This document shows, piece after piece, positions 27,932 through 38,283 of a DNA stretch of 64,000 bases. Source of the DNA: SABI01 sp963663665 (lineage in GTDB: Bacteria; Spirochaetota; Spirochaetia; Sphaerochaetales; Sphaerochaetaceae). The DNA lies in contig CAXXKP010000001.1 of NCBI GenBank assembly GCA_963663665.2, forward strand, positions 1,054,001-1,118,000, in the 5' to 3' direction. The notes under the pieces are model-generated. The model was not told where the DNA came from. It saw only the letters and a program-made list of their open reading frames with translations, and did not search any database. Positions within the stretch are counted from its first letter, which is position 1. Each line of letters begins with the position of its first letter. Made by a program: the position numbers and the translations under genes.

Positions 27932-29113
27932 ATGAATATTCTGATAATTTCTAATCTCTATCCACCTCATATTCTTGGAGGTTATGAAATTCTTTGTGCA
28001 CAAGTAGTTGACCATCTAAAATCTCGCGGACATCAGATCCATATTCTCACAAGTGATCATGGGAAGGCTTTTTCAGATAATACTGTTACGAGAACGCTTA
28101 AGGTGTATCAGGCTTTTGACAAAGTTGCCCCTTTCTTACGTAGTGCTCGTATTCGTACTGCAAGGCACAATGAAGGGGAGACAATAAAAGTTCTTAAGGA
28201 GAAAAATCCTGACGTAGTATTTATCTGGAGCTTACTCCGTCTTACCCCCGCGAGTGCCCATGTAGCACAACGTATGGGCTTTCCAACAGTCTATACCTTT
28301 AATGATGAGAATATCACAAGTTTTAGTTTCCATAATTTTACCTTTTATCCTAAACAAGCGATACATTCGATTTTGGATCTACTTAATCCGCTTATTACCT
28401 TAAGAGGATTAGATTTTACCTATTCAACTTGTATTAGTAAAATTCTAAAAAATAATTTACTCGCGAAGAAACTTCCAATTAAAGATAGCAGAATCATTTA
28501 TCAGGGGATTCCCATTGAACAATTCCCTTTGAAAGAGAATTCTGGAATTATAAGTCCTCATACAAAAATACTCTATGTTGGTCAGTTGCACTCTTACAAA
28601 GGTGTTCATACAATATTTGAGGCTCTTTCAATTCTTGAAAAAGGGAATAGACTAGGTTTCTGCTCTCTCACCATTGTGGGAAAAGGAACTGATGAGTATA
28701 CACAAAGACTGAAAGATTTAGCTTCTCAACTAAAATTACCAGTCGAGTTTAAGGGGTTAGTCCCACATGATTTATTATCTCAACTATATCGTGATATGGA
28801 TATATTTATTTTCCCTTCTATCTGGGAGGAACCTTTCGGGCTTACTCATCTAGAGGCTATGGCTAGCGGTTTACCTGTAATAAGCACTGTTAATGGAGGT
28901 CAAGGAGAATTTTTGAAAAATGGAGAGAATGCTTTGACGTTCCCTCCTGATGATCCAACACAGTTGGCATTGCAAATTGAAAAGCTTATTGGTGATCCTA
29001 AATTATTCAAAAAGTTATCACAACAGGGAAGATTAACAGTAGAAAATCAATTTACCTTTGACAGATATATAGATGAATTAGAAGCTCTCTTGACCAGCTC
29101 TGTGGTCTCTTAG
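27932..29113 (+). CDS. GT4-family glycosyltransferase
   Basis: GT-B glycosyltransferase of 393 aa, from the ATG at 27932 (MNILIISNLYPP, the usual N-terminus of the family; the frame open from 27860 is probably leader). PPHILGGYE is the acceptor loop, LYVGQLHSYKGVHTI the domain junction and EPFGLTHLE the E-x7-E motif. There is no clear ribosome binding site. It ends in overlapping stops with the convergent phosphatase gene. Confidence 0.85.
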   Translation: MNILIISNLYPPHILGGYEILCAQVVDHLKSRGHQIHILTSDHGKAFSDNTVTRTLKVYQAFDKVAPFLRSARIRTARHNEGETIKVLKEKNPDVVFIWSLLRLTPASAHVAQRMGFPTVYTFNDENITSFSFHNFTFYPKQAIHSILDLLNPLITLRGLDFTYSTCISKILKNNLLAKKLPIKDSRIIYQGIPIEQFPLKENSGIISPHTKILYVGQLHSYKGVHTIFEALSILEKGNRLGFCSLTIVGKGTDEYTQRLKDLASQLKLPVEFKGLVPHDLLSQLYRDMDIFIFPSIWEEPFGLTHLEAMASGLPVISTVNGGQGEFLKNGENALTFPPDDPTQLALQIEKLIGDPKLFKKLSQQGRLTVENQFTFDRYIDELEALLTSSVVS

Positions 29114-31662
29114 TCTTCTGCAATTATTAGGGTAGTTTCGTTGATTCCATGAACTCTCTGACGTGTAAAGGAAGAAGTCATTGCATAGATAATCTGAAGT
29201 CCTCGTCCTCGATCATTTGCCCCATCATTAAGTTCGTCAAAAAACTCTGTCATCATTGCATCTTTTTCAGGAGGATTCCATTCGATTGCAGAATCACGAA
29301 TTACAACTTTGACCTCTTTACCGTATTGTATTTCCAAGGCTACCTTTTCTGAATCATTTGTCGGTAATCCGTGCTCAACGATATTGTTAAGGAATTCTCC
29401 AGTAACAAGTCTAGTCTTGAATCCCGTCATTTCACTTCCTCCACATCCTATAATCCACTTTTCAACCTCAGCGGCAACAATATCAACTTGTGAAAGTTTT
29501 GCAAAAATTTCTTTAAAGAAGAGGGTGGAGTTCTTTTTGGTTGGGATTGCTTGTAATGCGATAAAAGAGAAATCATCGTTGCGTTTTGTATAACCCTTAT
29601 CGTTAATCAAATCATAACAAATATGGGGGAGCATAATGCCATTATCAAGATGGGTCTCTTGTTCCAACAATTTTAATAATTTTTCTTGTCCAAGTTCCTC
29701 TTCATTCTCATTAAAACATTCGAATACTCCATCTGTCATTAAACAGATTACTTCATTTTTAGTGAAATGGGTATATATGGTATTCTCTTCTTTATAGACA
29801 TAATCTTCTATCCATCCAAGTGGAATAGAACCTGCAGAATCAATCATCTTCGTAGTATTGTTTTTAATGTTGTACAAGAATAGGGGTGGATGTCCTGCAT
29901 TGTAACTTGTAATAGTCATTGTTTCAAAATCTACAAAGCAGTAGCACATGGTCATGTAGTTATCATTAAACAGACGCTTACTCAATGTAGAATTTAACTG
30001 AGTAAGAATTTTTGTGGGGGATTCAGGATTTTGTTCGTCCCTTATAAATAAATTTATTACCGATTTAACGGCTGTCATGGTAAGAGCTGCTTGTATACCA
30101 TGGCCTGATATATCAGCTACGTAGAGGATATATTGAGTATTTGATATTTTAACGCAGTCAAAGAGGTCTCCTCCAAGAGTAGCCCAAGGGGTATAGTTTG
30201 CTGAGAGGATAATATAATCATCAATAAGCAACCAAGGGGGAAGCATATAGTTTTGTATTGTTTGGGCAATTGCCAAATCATCCATAATTTCCTGATACAC
30301 ATTGCTCAATTCTTCGGCAGCCTGCTTACGTTCAATGCTCTCTGCAATGGAAATAGAGAATAATTGTAATAGATCACATTCAACGGTAGACCAAACATGC
30401 TCTTCCTTACAATCACTGAGCACAAGAAATCCCCAAAAATTATTCTTAATGAAGATGGGAAATGCAATAAAAGCTTTTATTTTTTTTCCTTCAAGATGCA
30501 TTCTAAAGGGGCTTTCCTTTATTTGATTGGTTATTGCTTGAAATAACTGGTTCTCCCCAAGCACCTTTAAAATGGAAGAGGTTTCTTTAGAGGGAAGTAT
30601 AAAACTGTTTTCAGCAAATAACTCCTCACTGGAAATTTTATCTCGTGTTTGTCGGATTATTTTTCGAACAGTTCCGTCTGAGCTATACACATTTTTAAAA
30701 TAGTTTATACGGTCTATCCCAGTAGCTTTTCCAAAGAGTTCAAGAGAATTGGGAATAGTTTGCGTATAATCTGGAGATTTTAATAATTCTTGTGTAGCCA
30801 AAGTGATAGCATTTGATAAACGATCCCGAAGCTGGAGATCTTTTTCTAACTTTACCCGCTTGGTGATATCTATTGCTATTCCACGGAAACCTACTATTGA
30901 ATTTTCGTTACTAATTGGGGAGATGGTTAAATTAACCATAAAAAATTGGTCCCGACTATTTTTCATCCAGAAATCGCCAGAGGTCATGGTCTCTCCCATC
31001 TCGCAGTGATGAAGGAGTTCCAATACTTGAGATTTAGAGGAAGGTGGGAAAAAATCAAAAATCATTTGGGGATGGAATTCATCCGAATCAATCTGTTTAA
31101 ATATCTCTTGAGTCCTTCTGTTGAAGAAGGTAACTCGATATTCATTATCCAATTCAATAATAAGACCCGGGAGCATGTTAGCCATCTCTGTTAATTGCTT
31201 ACTACTCTTTTCAATTTCGGTATTTTGTAAACATGCTTTACAAGCGGTTCCTAGCTTATGGTTTATCGGACGAAGGGCTTTTAACAAATTTGCATTAATT
31301 GCTCCTTCACTTTTATATAAAACCAATAGTCCAATATCTGATATGCTCATTACATAGAAGATTCCTTTATCTCCATCTATAGTGTGAGTAATGATGTCAT
31401 CAGAAAAATCGTGTTGTAATAACTCTTGACGTAACGAGATGAAGGAGGGTTGTTTCTCGATATTTCTAGGAATAGAGAATGCATTGTTTAAAGAAAAAGA
31501 GGAAGCATCTTTTCTATCGACTAATAGAACGGATCCCATTGAACACTCAAGTTCTCCAATATAGAGGGCAAGAGACCGGCCTAGCATTTTTTTGAGATCG
31601 AGAGACTCCCCAATTGGAAGGAGAATCTTGTAACATATTTGGTCGATGCTTTGTATGTTCAT
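29110..31662 (-). CDS. PAS/GAF-SpoIIE phosphatase with C-terminal RsbW-like kinase domain
   Basis: Signalling protein of 850 aa. An N-terminal region (1-150) is followed by PAS (about 160-275), GAF (about 290-445), a PP2C SpoIIE domain (about 475-690; GGDLFD, VADISGHGIQAAL and CLMTDGVFE hold the metal aspartates) and a HATPase_c anti-sigma-type domain (about 700-850; NIVEHG and DRGRGLQII). It combines the phosphatase and kinase arms of a partner-switching module in one chain, with the STAS protein at 25134 as the obvious substrate. It is cytoplasmic, probably sensing a small ligand through PAS/GAF. It lies directly after the Wzy, Wzx and Wzc genes. Site AAGG lies 7 nt before the ATG. Confidence 0.88.
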   Translation of the reverse strand: MNIQSIDQICYKILLPIGESLDLKKMLGRSLALYIGELECSMGSVLLVDRKDASSFSLNNAFSIPRNIEKQPSFISLRQELLQHDFSDDIITHTIDGDKGIFYVMSISDIGLLVLYKSEGAINANLLKALRPINHKLGTACKACLQNTEIEKSSKQLTEMANMLPGLIIELDNEYRVTFFNRRTQEIFKQIDSDEFHPQMIFDFFPPSSKSQVLELLHHCEMGETMTSGDFWMKNSRDQFFMVNLTISPISNENSIVGFRGIAIDITKRVKLEKDLQLRDRLSNAITLATQELLKSPDYTQTIPNSLELFGKATGIDRINYFKNVYSSDGTVRKIIRQTRDKISSEELFAENSFILPSKETSSILKVLGENQLFQAITNQIKESPFRMHLEGKKIKAFIAFPIFIKNNFWGFLVLSDCKEEHVWSTVECDLLQLFSISIAESIERKQAAEELSNVYQEIMDDLAIAQTIQNYMLPPWLLIDDYIILSANYTPWATLGGDLFDCVKISNTQYILYVADISGHGIQAALTMTAVKSVINLFIRDEQNPESPTKILTQLNSTLSKRLFNDNYMTMCYCFVDFETMTITSYNAGHPPLFLYNIKNNTTKMIDSAGSIPLGWIEDYVYKEENTIYTHFTKNEVICLMTDGVFECFNENEEELGQEKLLKLLEQETHLDNGIMLPHICYDLINDKGYTKRNDDFSFIALQAIPTKKNSTLFFKEIFAKLSQVDIVAAEVEKWIIGCGGSEMTGFKTRLVTGEFLNNIVEHGLPTNDSEKVALEIQYGKEVKVVIRDSAIEWNPPEKDAMMTEFFDELNDGANDRGRGLQIIYAMTSSFTRQRVHGINETTLIIAED

Positions 31663-31681
31663 AATCTACCTTATTTTCACT

Positions 31682-33934
31682 TTATTCGGAATAAATAGAT
31701 CGTACTTTTGTCAATATGATCCCTTCTGGAGGTATATTGGTGTTATTTAAACGCTTCAAAGTATTCAGAATTACTGGTGGTCTTAGCATATCGCAACTTG
31801 TAATAAATAGAATGGAATCGGAGTAGTTTGTAAGGATTTCCGAATCAACGCACCCTTCAACTGGAGTTCCTTCAATTATAATGATCGAGTAAAGCTGTTT
31901 TAACTCCTGCATCAATTCTGACATCCTTGCCGATTGTAATAGATCTGGGATAATTGCTGCCTCATTTCTAAGTATGATATCAACTCCAGGGATTACTGTT
32001 TGATTTATAATCTCATCACAAGAGGATACCTTATAAGATAAATATTCTCCTAATCCGGATGGGTGATTTGCTAACGATTCTTCTAGGCAATAAGCATGGA
32101 AGGGAGAGGGTGTAAGTGAACTACGGATTTGTGAATCAATAATCAACACATGCTCATCTTGACGACCGAAAACTGTTGCTAAGTTAATAACTAGAGTACT
32201 CTTTCCTTCTCCCTTTCCAGTACTTGTTACAAGGAATGTAGCCCCTTGTTTCGGATGTTTTAAACGTAACGGGCGAGCTAGAATACGATAAAGTTCAATT
32301 TGTTTAGACTCGTTTTTTGTACTAGGGGTTAATAGAGAAGAATTCTTAAGGTATGGAAATGATGCAATTACATTCATATTAAGTTTCTGTTTTGCATCTG
32401 CACTCGATTTAATTCGCGTGTCAGTGATAATTCTTATAAGAATAATTATAAATCCAAAAAGGAATACTAAAAAGGCAACAATGATAGCAATCATTTTTTT
32501 GTTAGAATCCATAGGTAAAAGAGGAATAGCTCCATCATTAATAATGTAGAAATCTGACTGAGATTTTTCTGCAATAGTTTTATATCTGTTAAGTATTTTT
32601 TCTAATCCTCGTGTTTCAGCTTCTAAAGCGATAACACTACCGTTAAGAGTAGAATAGGTCTGGCTGATTGTAGGCATGTCTATATAATTGTTACTGAGTT
32701 CTTCATAACGTTTGGTATCAGATTCGTAAAGAAGTTGTAATCGAATCAGTTCTAACTCATTTTCTAAACGGATAATTTTTAACTCATGAAGATAATCAGC
32801 GGCACTAGTATTAACCTCTTCTTGCTGATTTGGTAACGCTCTAATTTCATTAATTTGCTTCTTAATGAGATCTATATCCTCTGTTTTACTAGTTTTTGCT
32901 TTTAACAATTGGTAGTCATAGTAAGCTGCTTCGAATTCACTTCGACTAATTAATCCTCTTACATACTCATTTTCAGCAATAGTGAGAGAGGTTTTCAATC
33001 TTTCAAGTTCAATTGGGTCGACTGCTTCAGCACGAAGACTATCTATTTGCTCACTAAGTTGATTAATTCTATTTGTAGATTCTGTAGCGGTAATTCCTCC
33101 AGCTACGGTTTTTGTAGAATTGCTTTCGTTTTCGACTTCTGTTTGCTCAATATTTTGTATTTCTAGAATAACTCGATTGACACGTTGTTTATAAATTTCA
33201 ATTTGTTGTTTGGTGGTATGCAAAGAGAGTTCTAAATTAGCTAGTTCTGAGGCATAGATTGTTGTTTGGGTTTCTATATTTCTTATGTTATTTAGTGCTA
33301 TAAAATCAGAAAAACGAGTTTTTGCTTCAACTAACTGTTTTGATGATGCATCATACTGTTGTTGAATTGCCTCCAATTGTTCTTTAAGATCTTCTCGTAT
33401 CCTTGTATTAATTGTTTCGAGAAATATATCCCTGATGGTATTTGCAATAATTTGAGCTTCTTCTTTGTTCTCTGACTGGGCAGCAATAAACATGAGGTTG
33501 GTATCTTGAGCAACATAGACCGATATATCTGAGCCTATTTGTTCAAGCGTTTTTTCTAGATTTAACCGTTTTCTTAACTCTTCAAGGTTTGGCCGAGTTT
33601 TGACCATATTCACTTTGTTCCATATAGATGAGTCGGTGACCTCTACCTTTTGCTGACCTGCACCTTGCTCATAGGTTAGTTCAGTACCCTCTCCAATGCT
33701 CTGGTAAATTCTAAAAGAATCAGAAACATATGATTCGATAGGTTGATAATATAACACAGTGGTAGATTCAAACTTTTGCGTACCCCAATACAGGGCTGCC
33801 CCAACGCCCAATCCACAAGCAATAATGATAAGGAGTATTATTTTAAAAATTTTAAAACGTAGGGTCTTGAGAACGGTTTTGAATTCTAGAGGAAGTCGGA
33901 ACTCTTCCTTATTTTCTGAAGGTTCAATACTCAT
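31682..33934 (-). CDS. Wzc-like polysaccharide co-polymerase with degenerate BY-kinase domain
   Basis: Protein of 750 aa. Membrane helix at 29-50, a Wzz domain, a long coiled-coil periplasmic region (about 170-440), a second membrane helix near 480-505, and a C-terminal CpsD/CapB-like P-loop domain with Walker A GKGEGKST near 570-577. Walker A' reads LIIDSQIR in place of the usual DADxR and Walker B reads IIIIEGTP. There is no tyrosine-rich tail (one Tyr near the end), so autophosphorylation is doubtful. It controls chain length and export with Wzx and Wzy. AGGAG lies 8 nt before the start. Confidence 0.87.
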   Translation of the reverse strand: MSIEPSENKEEFRLPLEFKTVLKTLRFKIFKIILLIIIACGLGVGAALYWGTQKFESTTVLYYQPIESYVSDSFRIYQSIGEGTELTYEQGAGQQKVEVTDSSIWNKVNMVKTRPNLEELRKRLNLEKTLEQIGSDISVYVAQDTNLMFIAAQSENKEEAQIIANTIRDIFLETINTRIREDLKEQLEAIQQQYDASSKQLVEAKTRFSDFIALNNIRNIETQTTIYASELANLELSLHTTKQQIEIYKQRVNRVILEIQNIEQTEVENESNSTKTVAGGITATESTNRINQLSEQIDSLRAEAVDPIELERLKTSLTIAENEYVRGLISRSEFEAAYYDYQLLKAKTSKTEDIDLIKKQINEIRALPNQQEEVNTSAADYLHELKIIRLENELELIRLQLLYESDTKRYEELSNNYIDMPTISQTYSTLNGSVIALEAETRGLEKILNRYKTIAEKSQSDFYIINDGAIPLLPMDSNKKMIAIIVAFLVFLFGFIIILIRIITDTRIKSSADAKQKLNMNVIASFPYLKNSSLLTPSTKNESKQIELYRILARPLRLKHPKQGATFLVTSTGKGEGKSTLVINLATVFGRQDEHVLIIDSQIRSSLTPSPFHAYCLEESLANHPSGLGEYLSYKVSSCDEIINQTVIPGVDIILRNEAAIIPDLLQSARMSELMQELKQLYSIIIIEGTPVEGCVDSEILTNYSDSILFITSCDMLRPPVILNTLKRLNNTNIPPEGIILTKVRSIYSE

Positions 33935-33937
33935 GTG

Positions 33938-35467
33938 TTAACTCCTAGTTCTTCGATGAACGATTTTTCCATGCACTTTTTGTTTCATCTCTTTATCAAC
34001 GGAAAAAAGCCAGAACAGTACAAGATAAACTAAAACTCCTGGGACTGCCTTTATTATCATATCCCATAGTCCTTGTACAGGGAAGAATGATTTTAGTAGG
34101 TATCCTATTCCCAGCAAAACTATTCCAGGTAATAAAACGGGGAGATAGACCTTAGTAAGGTAGTGGTAGTATGGGAATTTATATAGTTTAGCTACTTTGT
34201 GCAGGGTTAAAACGACACTATTTGCAACCATTGAAATAACGGTTCCAAGTGCAATACCCGATAATCCCATGAATTGAACGAGAATCAGACTGGCACCCAA
34301 ATTGATGATAATGGAGGAGATAGAGACTTTGGCAGTGAAAATGTGTTCTCCAGTCATTGTTAATACATTTGAGGCGATAAGCTCGGGAATAGTAAACAAG
34401 AATGAGGTCATTAAAAGTAGTAATGGGATGTTTGCTTGTAGAAAGTCGGGTCCTACCCAGAAAACGAGTAATTCTTTGGAAAACACATAGATGGTGAAGG
34501 TTATCAATGCTCCTGAGGCTGTTACATATTTAGCAATATCAATGAGCATATACCGGATTGTATCATCTTCTTTATTTTCTTTTAGTTCTGAAATAAGGGG
34601 TGTGAGGACATTAACCAACTGTTTCGAGAGTAAAAATGCATATTCGTTAATTTTTAGGGCTACAGCGTAGACACCAACTAACTCCAAGTTCAAGGTGAGT
34701 TGTACAATCAGTGTATCGGTTTGGAAAAGGACGAGTCCTGCAACTGTGGTTATGAAGGAATACATGCTAAAAGAGAGTGCTTCATTGAGAAATGATTTCT
34801 TTACTTTTTTTAGAGAGAGAGAAAGCCCTTTAGTCTTCTTATAAGCAAAAAGAAGGTAAAATAAGTTTTCACCAAAAAAAGTAAGGCAGTTGACTGTTGC
34901 TAAACCAATAACTCCTAAATCGTTTCGCAATGCAAAGAAGGCAGAAACTGCATAGACTACTGAGCTGATAATCTGTATGACGTTGATCAGATATATGCGC
35001 TGTTCTCCAAAAAGGACACCTTTAAAGAGACTCATAGGAATCTGAATAAGTAGCGAACGAACTCCCAATATTAGGAGCAAGGTTATCGCAATTGGCCTTA
35101 GCGTATCTGGAATTGAGAAAATTTTTCCATAGAGGAGCGAAAAGCCTCCGAGTATTAACATTCCTCCAACAGCAAGCATGATATATACAAAAAGAACAGT
35201 ACTAAGCATGGTATTACGATACTCAAGATTACCGTTAGCGCGAGTTTCACCAGTCCATTTGACTACACCAAGTCCAAACCCAAAATCCAAGAGAGAGAAA
35301 AATCCTATAATAGAGAAGGAGAGCGACCAAAGACCATACATTTCTTGACCTAGGCTTCTAATAATAAAGGGGATAAGCCAAAAGGAGATAATCATAGAGA
35401 AGAAAAATCTAAAGTAATTAGTAAATGCATTAATAGATGTTGTTCGCATTCTGCGATTATCATTCAT
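33938..35467 (-). CDS. Wzx-type flippase (MOP superfamily)
   Basis: Integral membrane protein of 509 aa with about 14 membrane segments, with the polysaccharide-synthase N-terminal pattern (TNYFRFFFSMIISFWLIPFI, LGQEMYGLWSLSFSIIGFF). Moves lipid-linked repeat units across the inner membrane. It overlaps the polymerase gene by 8 nt and is 3 nt ahead of the Wzc gene. Basic C-terminal tail. Confidence 0.88.
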   Translation of the reverse strand: MNDNRRMRTTSINAFTNYFRFFFSMIISFWLIPFIIRSLGQEMYGLWSLSFSIIGFFSLLDFGFGLGVVKWTGETRANGNLEYRNTMLSTVLFVYIMLAVGGMLILGGFSLLYGKIFSIPDTLRPIAITLLLILGVRSLLIQIPMSLFKGVLFGEQRIYLINVIQIISSVVYAVSAFFALRNDLGVIGLATVNCLTFFGENLFYLLFAYKKTKGLSLSLKKVKKSFLNEALSFSMYSFITTVAGLVLFQTDTLIVQLTLNLELVGVYAVALKINEYAFLLSKQLVNVLTPLISELKENKEDDTIRYMLIDIAKYVTASGALITFTIYVFSKELLVFWVGPDFLQANIPLLLLMTSFLFTIPELIASNVLTMTGEHIFTAKVSISSIIINLGASLILVQFMGLSGIALGTVISMVANSVVLTLHKVAKLYKFPYYHYLTKVYLPVLLPGIVLLGIGYLLKSFFPVQGLWDMIIKAVPGVLVYLVLFWLFSVDKEMKQKVHGKIVHRRTRS

Positions 35468-36800
35468 ATAATTTTTCCCTTTCTATGTTCTTATCTTTTT
35501 TGACTTTTGTGATGAGAGCTTGTCCAAAACCTGCCGCAACAACCAGTTGATAGAGTACTGGGGATTGTCGTAAAACCCATTCATACATACCAATGGCAAA
35601 CACTGCTACAAAACCAACCACTAATGCCAATAGTAACCGTTGTTCTAAGCTTTTCCAAGCTAATCCATTCCAAATCATAGAGAAAACAAAGACAACGATG
35701 ATAATAATTAAATAATACATCCCCCAATACCCTAATTCAGCAGCTGTAAGGAGGTAAATATGGTGTGCGACTCCAGCTTGTTCTTCATAACGCATCACTG
35801 TAATATGTTTTCGATATTTCTCGGTAACTGTAAGTATTTGGGAGTATTGGTTGAGGCCAATACCAAACTTGTTATCGTCAGCCATCATTATTGCGGCAAC
35901 TTCAAATTCGTTTCTTGCTTCTTCACTCGATTCAGGGGCATTTAAAAATCGATCAATGACGGTGTCAATAACCATAAGCCCTCCTAAAAAGATACAGATA
36001 GTAAGAAATATGGAAGTATACTTTATTCTCGTGCTCTTTGTATTATGGTTGGCGATTACAAGTGCTATAACGACTGATGCAGCTGCAGTAAGAATTCCTG
36101 TACGTGATCCTGTTGCTAAAATGGCAACTGACATTCCTAAAACAGAGAATAGGGCAGTTAGAAAGGGAATCTTTTTAATACTATTATCACTTAAGAGCCA
36201 TACCATTAAAACACAAAGCGAAAAGAGAGCAAATGATGGAACCGTATTGGAGTGGTCAAAAAAGGCAAAAATTCGATAGATTCCATCTAGATACTTTTGT
36301 TTAATTGCAATGAAACTTAAAATTAGAGCTGTTACGGTATACCCAGTCATCAAAACTCTTATAGAGGTAATGCTATAATCTTCGGTGGCAAAGAAATTAG
36401 AAACACACCAGTACATAATGCCCATTCTAAAAAGTTGCCAGATTGCGAACCATCCATAAATCTTGTATCCAGAATTATAGACGTTAATCACAGCAAACAT
36501 AAAGAAGCCAAGTAGGAGGAGAGTAAATCGAGGTTTCCACACAATTTTACTTCCAGTGCGCAATAACATTCCAATTATTAGACCAAGGGATATGATATCT
36601 GCCAAGGTAATTTCAAAACCACGGACTGGCCCTCTATACAGTTCCATCGATAAAAAGTTTATGCTGAATTGTGAGTTAAACAAAAATGTAACAACCATAG
36701 TGATGAATGCGAGATATTTGATTTTTTTGAAGAAAGCTGTCGCCCCAGCTATAAATGGAACACCGAGCAATAGTGCCATGTAGAATATTATGAATTTCAT
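35460..36800 (-). CDS. O-antigen polymerase/ligase family membrane protein (Wzy-like)
   Basis: Integral membrane protein of 446 aa with about 11-12 membrane segments and a larger periplasmic loop (about 285-345) holding IGLNQYSQ and HHIYLLTAAELGYWG, the typical O-antigen ligase (Wzy_C) pattern. In a locus with Wzx and Wzc it is most likely the polymerase. It is first in a four-gene minus-strand operon ending with the SpoIIE gene. Confidence 0.82.
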   Translation of the reverse strand: MKFIIFYMALLLGVPFIAGATAFFKKIKYLAFITMVVTFLFNSQFSINFLSMELYRGPVRGFEITLADIISLGLIIGMLLRTGSKIVWKPRFTLLLLGFFMFAVINVYNSGYKIYGWFAIWQLFRMGIMYWCVSNFFATEDYSITSIRVLMTGYTVTALILSFIAIKQKYLDGIYRIFAFFDHSNTVPSFALFSLCVLMVWLLSDNSIKKIPFLTALFSVLGMSVAILATGSRTGILTAAASVVIALVIANHNTKSTRIKYTSIFLTICIFLGGLMVIDTVIDRFLNAPESSEEARNEFEVAAIMMADDNKFGIGLNQYSQILTVTEKYRKHITVMRYEEQAGVAHHIYLLTAAELGYWGMYYLIIIIVVFVFSMIWNGLAWKSLEQRLLLALVVGFVAVFAIGMYEWVLRQSPVLYQLVVAAGFGQALITKVKKDKNIEREKLYE

Positions 36801-36806
36801 ACCTTG

Positions 36807-36835
36807 ATAATACCATGTAATTCTATCCTTCGTAA
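36807..36835 (-). promoter_or_regulatory. Extended -10 promoter of the wzy-wzx-wzc operon
   Basis: On the minus strand TGGTATTAT (36815-36807) is an extended -10; a weak -35 TTACGA lies at 36835-36830 with 17-nt spacing. The ATG at 36800 is only 6 nt past the -10, so this promoter would give a leaderless or near-leaderless message. The AAGGT at 36805-36801 is too close to act normally. Confidence 0.45.
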
Positions 36836-37158
36836 CGTAAAGTATTAAGAATTCTCTAGATTAAAATCTATATGGAAATGGTATAAGTGTACACTACTAA
36901 TTATTTTTAAAATAAGAAGATAGAAAGTTTATTAATATGCCTTATTTTTCTGTAATTAAGTGATAGTAACTAATTTTATACATATTACATTATACAAGAT
37001 GAACAAGAAATTGAAAAAGATGAGAATAATATAGAATCTCAGTAGTCGAAAAGATTGTTCACCTAGATCAATATTTATTTTAAGACCATGATTAAATTAC
37101 TTTAATGATTAGATAATATGAGGTATGTTATATAGTAAATTAAGGAGTCCTAATTTTA
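36836..37158. other. AT-rich divergent intergenic region
   Basis: Separates the wzy operon from the 37159 gene. No gene seen. A TGGTATAAG box (36881-36889 area) resembles further extended -10 sequences and TATATAGT lies about 30 nt before the 37159 start. Otherwise I see no repeat or operator. Confidence 0.35.
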
Positions 37159-38283
37159 ATGTTTAACGAAATTAATAATACTATATTGCAAGTACAGCTA
37201 GAAATTTTTCCTCCTTCACAGGATTTCAGAACTGAATGGGAACGACTTTATAATTTGCACGATACTCCTTCCCCATTCTCAAGACTTGAATGGATAGAGA
37301 CTGGAATTGAGGTTTATATTGCAGATAAAAGTACTATTTATCCAATTCGATTCATCGATGGAGAGGGAATTACTCGTGCTATCACCTTGCTAAGGTCTGT
37401 TGAGTTACGCGAATCTCGTTTAAACCATATTTTTCCAGTAAAAGTGTTGAGGACTATTGATTTTAATTCACAACGAATCACCCCTATCATGGCTGAATCA
37501 AATGATTACAAGAGCCTAGCTCTACAATCCCTCATGGCTTCAAAAAAAATACATTTTGATAGAATTGATCTATTCAAGGTTGAATCTTCTAGCAAAAATC
37601 CTCTCGAAGAGTTCTCTTTTTCATGGAAGAGTTGTGGCGGTCAAATGAGTTCTGTATTTGATACACAACCACGTTTTATTTTTTCTGGTGATTGGAATTC
37701 CTATCTTATGGCAAGAACTCAGGGACATAGAAAGAAAATCCGAAGGTATACAAGGAAGTTACAAGAGGCTTATCCTGATTATCATTTTAGTAGAATTCGG
37801 ACACCAGAAGAGTTCTCTGCTTATGGAATAGATCGTTGTCTTGATGAAATGGAATCTCTATTTATGGAAAGTTGGCAAGCAGAAGAACTTCAAAAGAAAG
37901 GTGAAAATCTTGCTCAATTGTATGCAAAATTCTATAGAAAGATATTCTTGAAATTCTATTTGTTAGGGATGATTGATTTTGCCTCGATTTATGCAGATGG
38001 GCGGTTGATTGCTTTCGATATGAGTCTAAATCTTCAAGGTCACATTTACATGGTATATGGAGCTTACTCTTTAGATTATCAAGAACGCTCTCCTGGCACT
38101 GCAAATCTTGTAGAGATTTTAAAAAGCGGATTTGAAGCGCACGATATTGTCTTAGAATTTGGAGGAGGATTTCTTCAATATAAGCGTATTTGGGCAAATG
38201 ATGAACAGAATTCTTACCATATAGCACTTGCGAGTAAAACCTTAAGGGGGAGAATCTCCGGATTTATTTGGAAGATTAAATAA
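37159..38283 (+). CDS. CelD/BcsL-family (GNAT_6) acyltransferase
   Basis: Protein of 374 aa of the FemAB-related GNAT_6 group. The signature region is HRKKIRRYTRKLQE at about 195-208 and the C-terminal acetyltransferase core with ASIYADGRLIAFDMSL, YGAYSLDYQERSPGTANLVEIL and LEFGGGFLQYKRIWAND. Cytoplasmic; good AAGGAG site 12 nt before the ATG. Like the protein at 9694, it probably acylates a sugar or lipid intermediate of the polysaccharide. Confidence 0.75.
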   Translation: MFNEINNTILQVQLEIFPPSQDFRTEWERLYNLHDTPSPFSRLEWIETGIEVYIADKSTIYPIRFIDGEGITRAITLLRSVELRESRLNHIFPVKVLRTIDFNSQRITPIMAESNDYKSLALQSLMASKKIHFDRIDLFKVESSSKNPLEEFSFSWKSCGGQMSSVFDTQPRFIFSGDWNSYLMARTQGHRKKIRRYTRKLQEAYPDYHFSRIRTPEEFSAYGIDRCLDEMESLFMESWQAEELQKKGENLAQLYAKFYRKIFLKFYLLGMIDFASIYADGRLIAFDMSLNLQGHIYMVYGAYSLDYQERSPGTANLVEILKSGFEAHDIVLEFGGGFLQYKRIWANDEQNSYHIALASKTLRGRISGFIWKIK

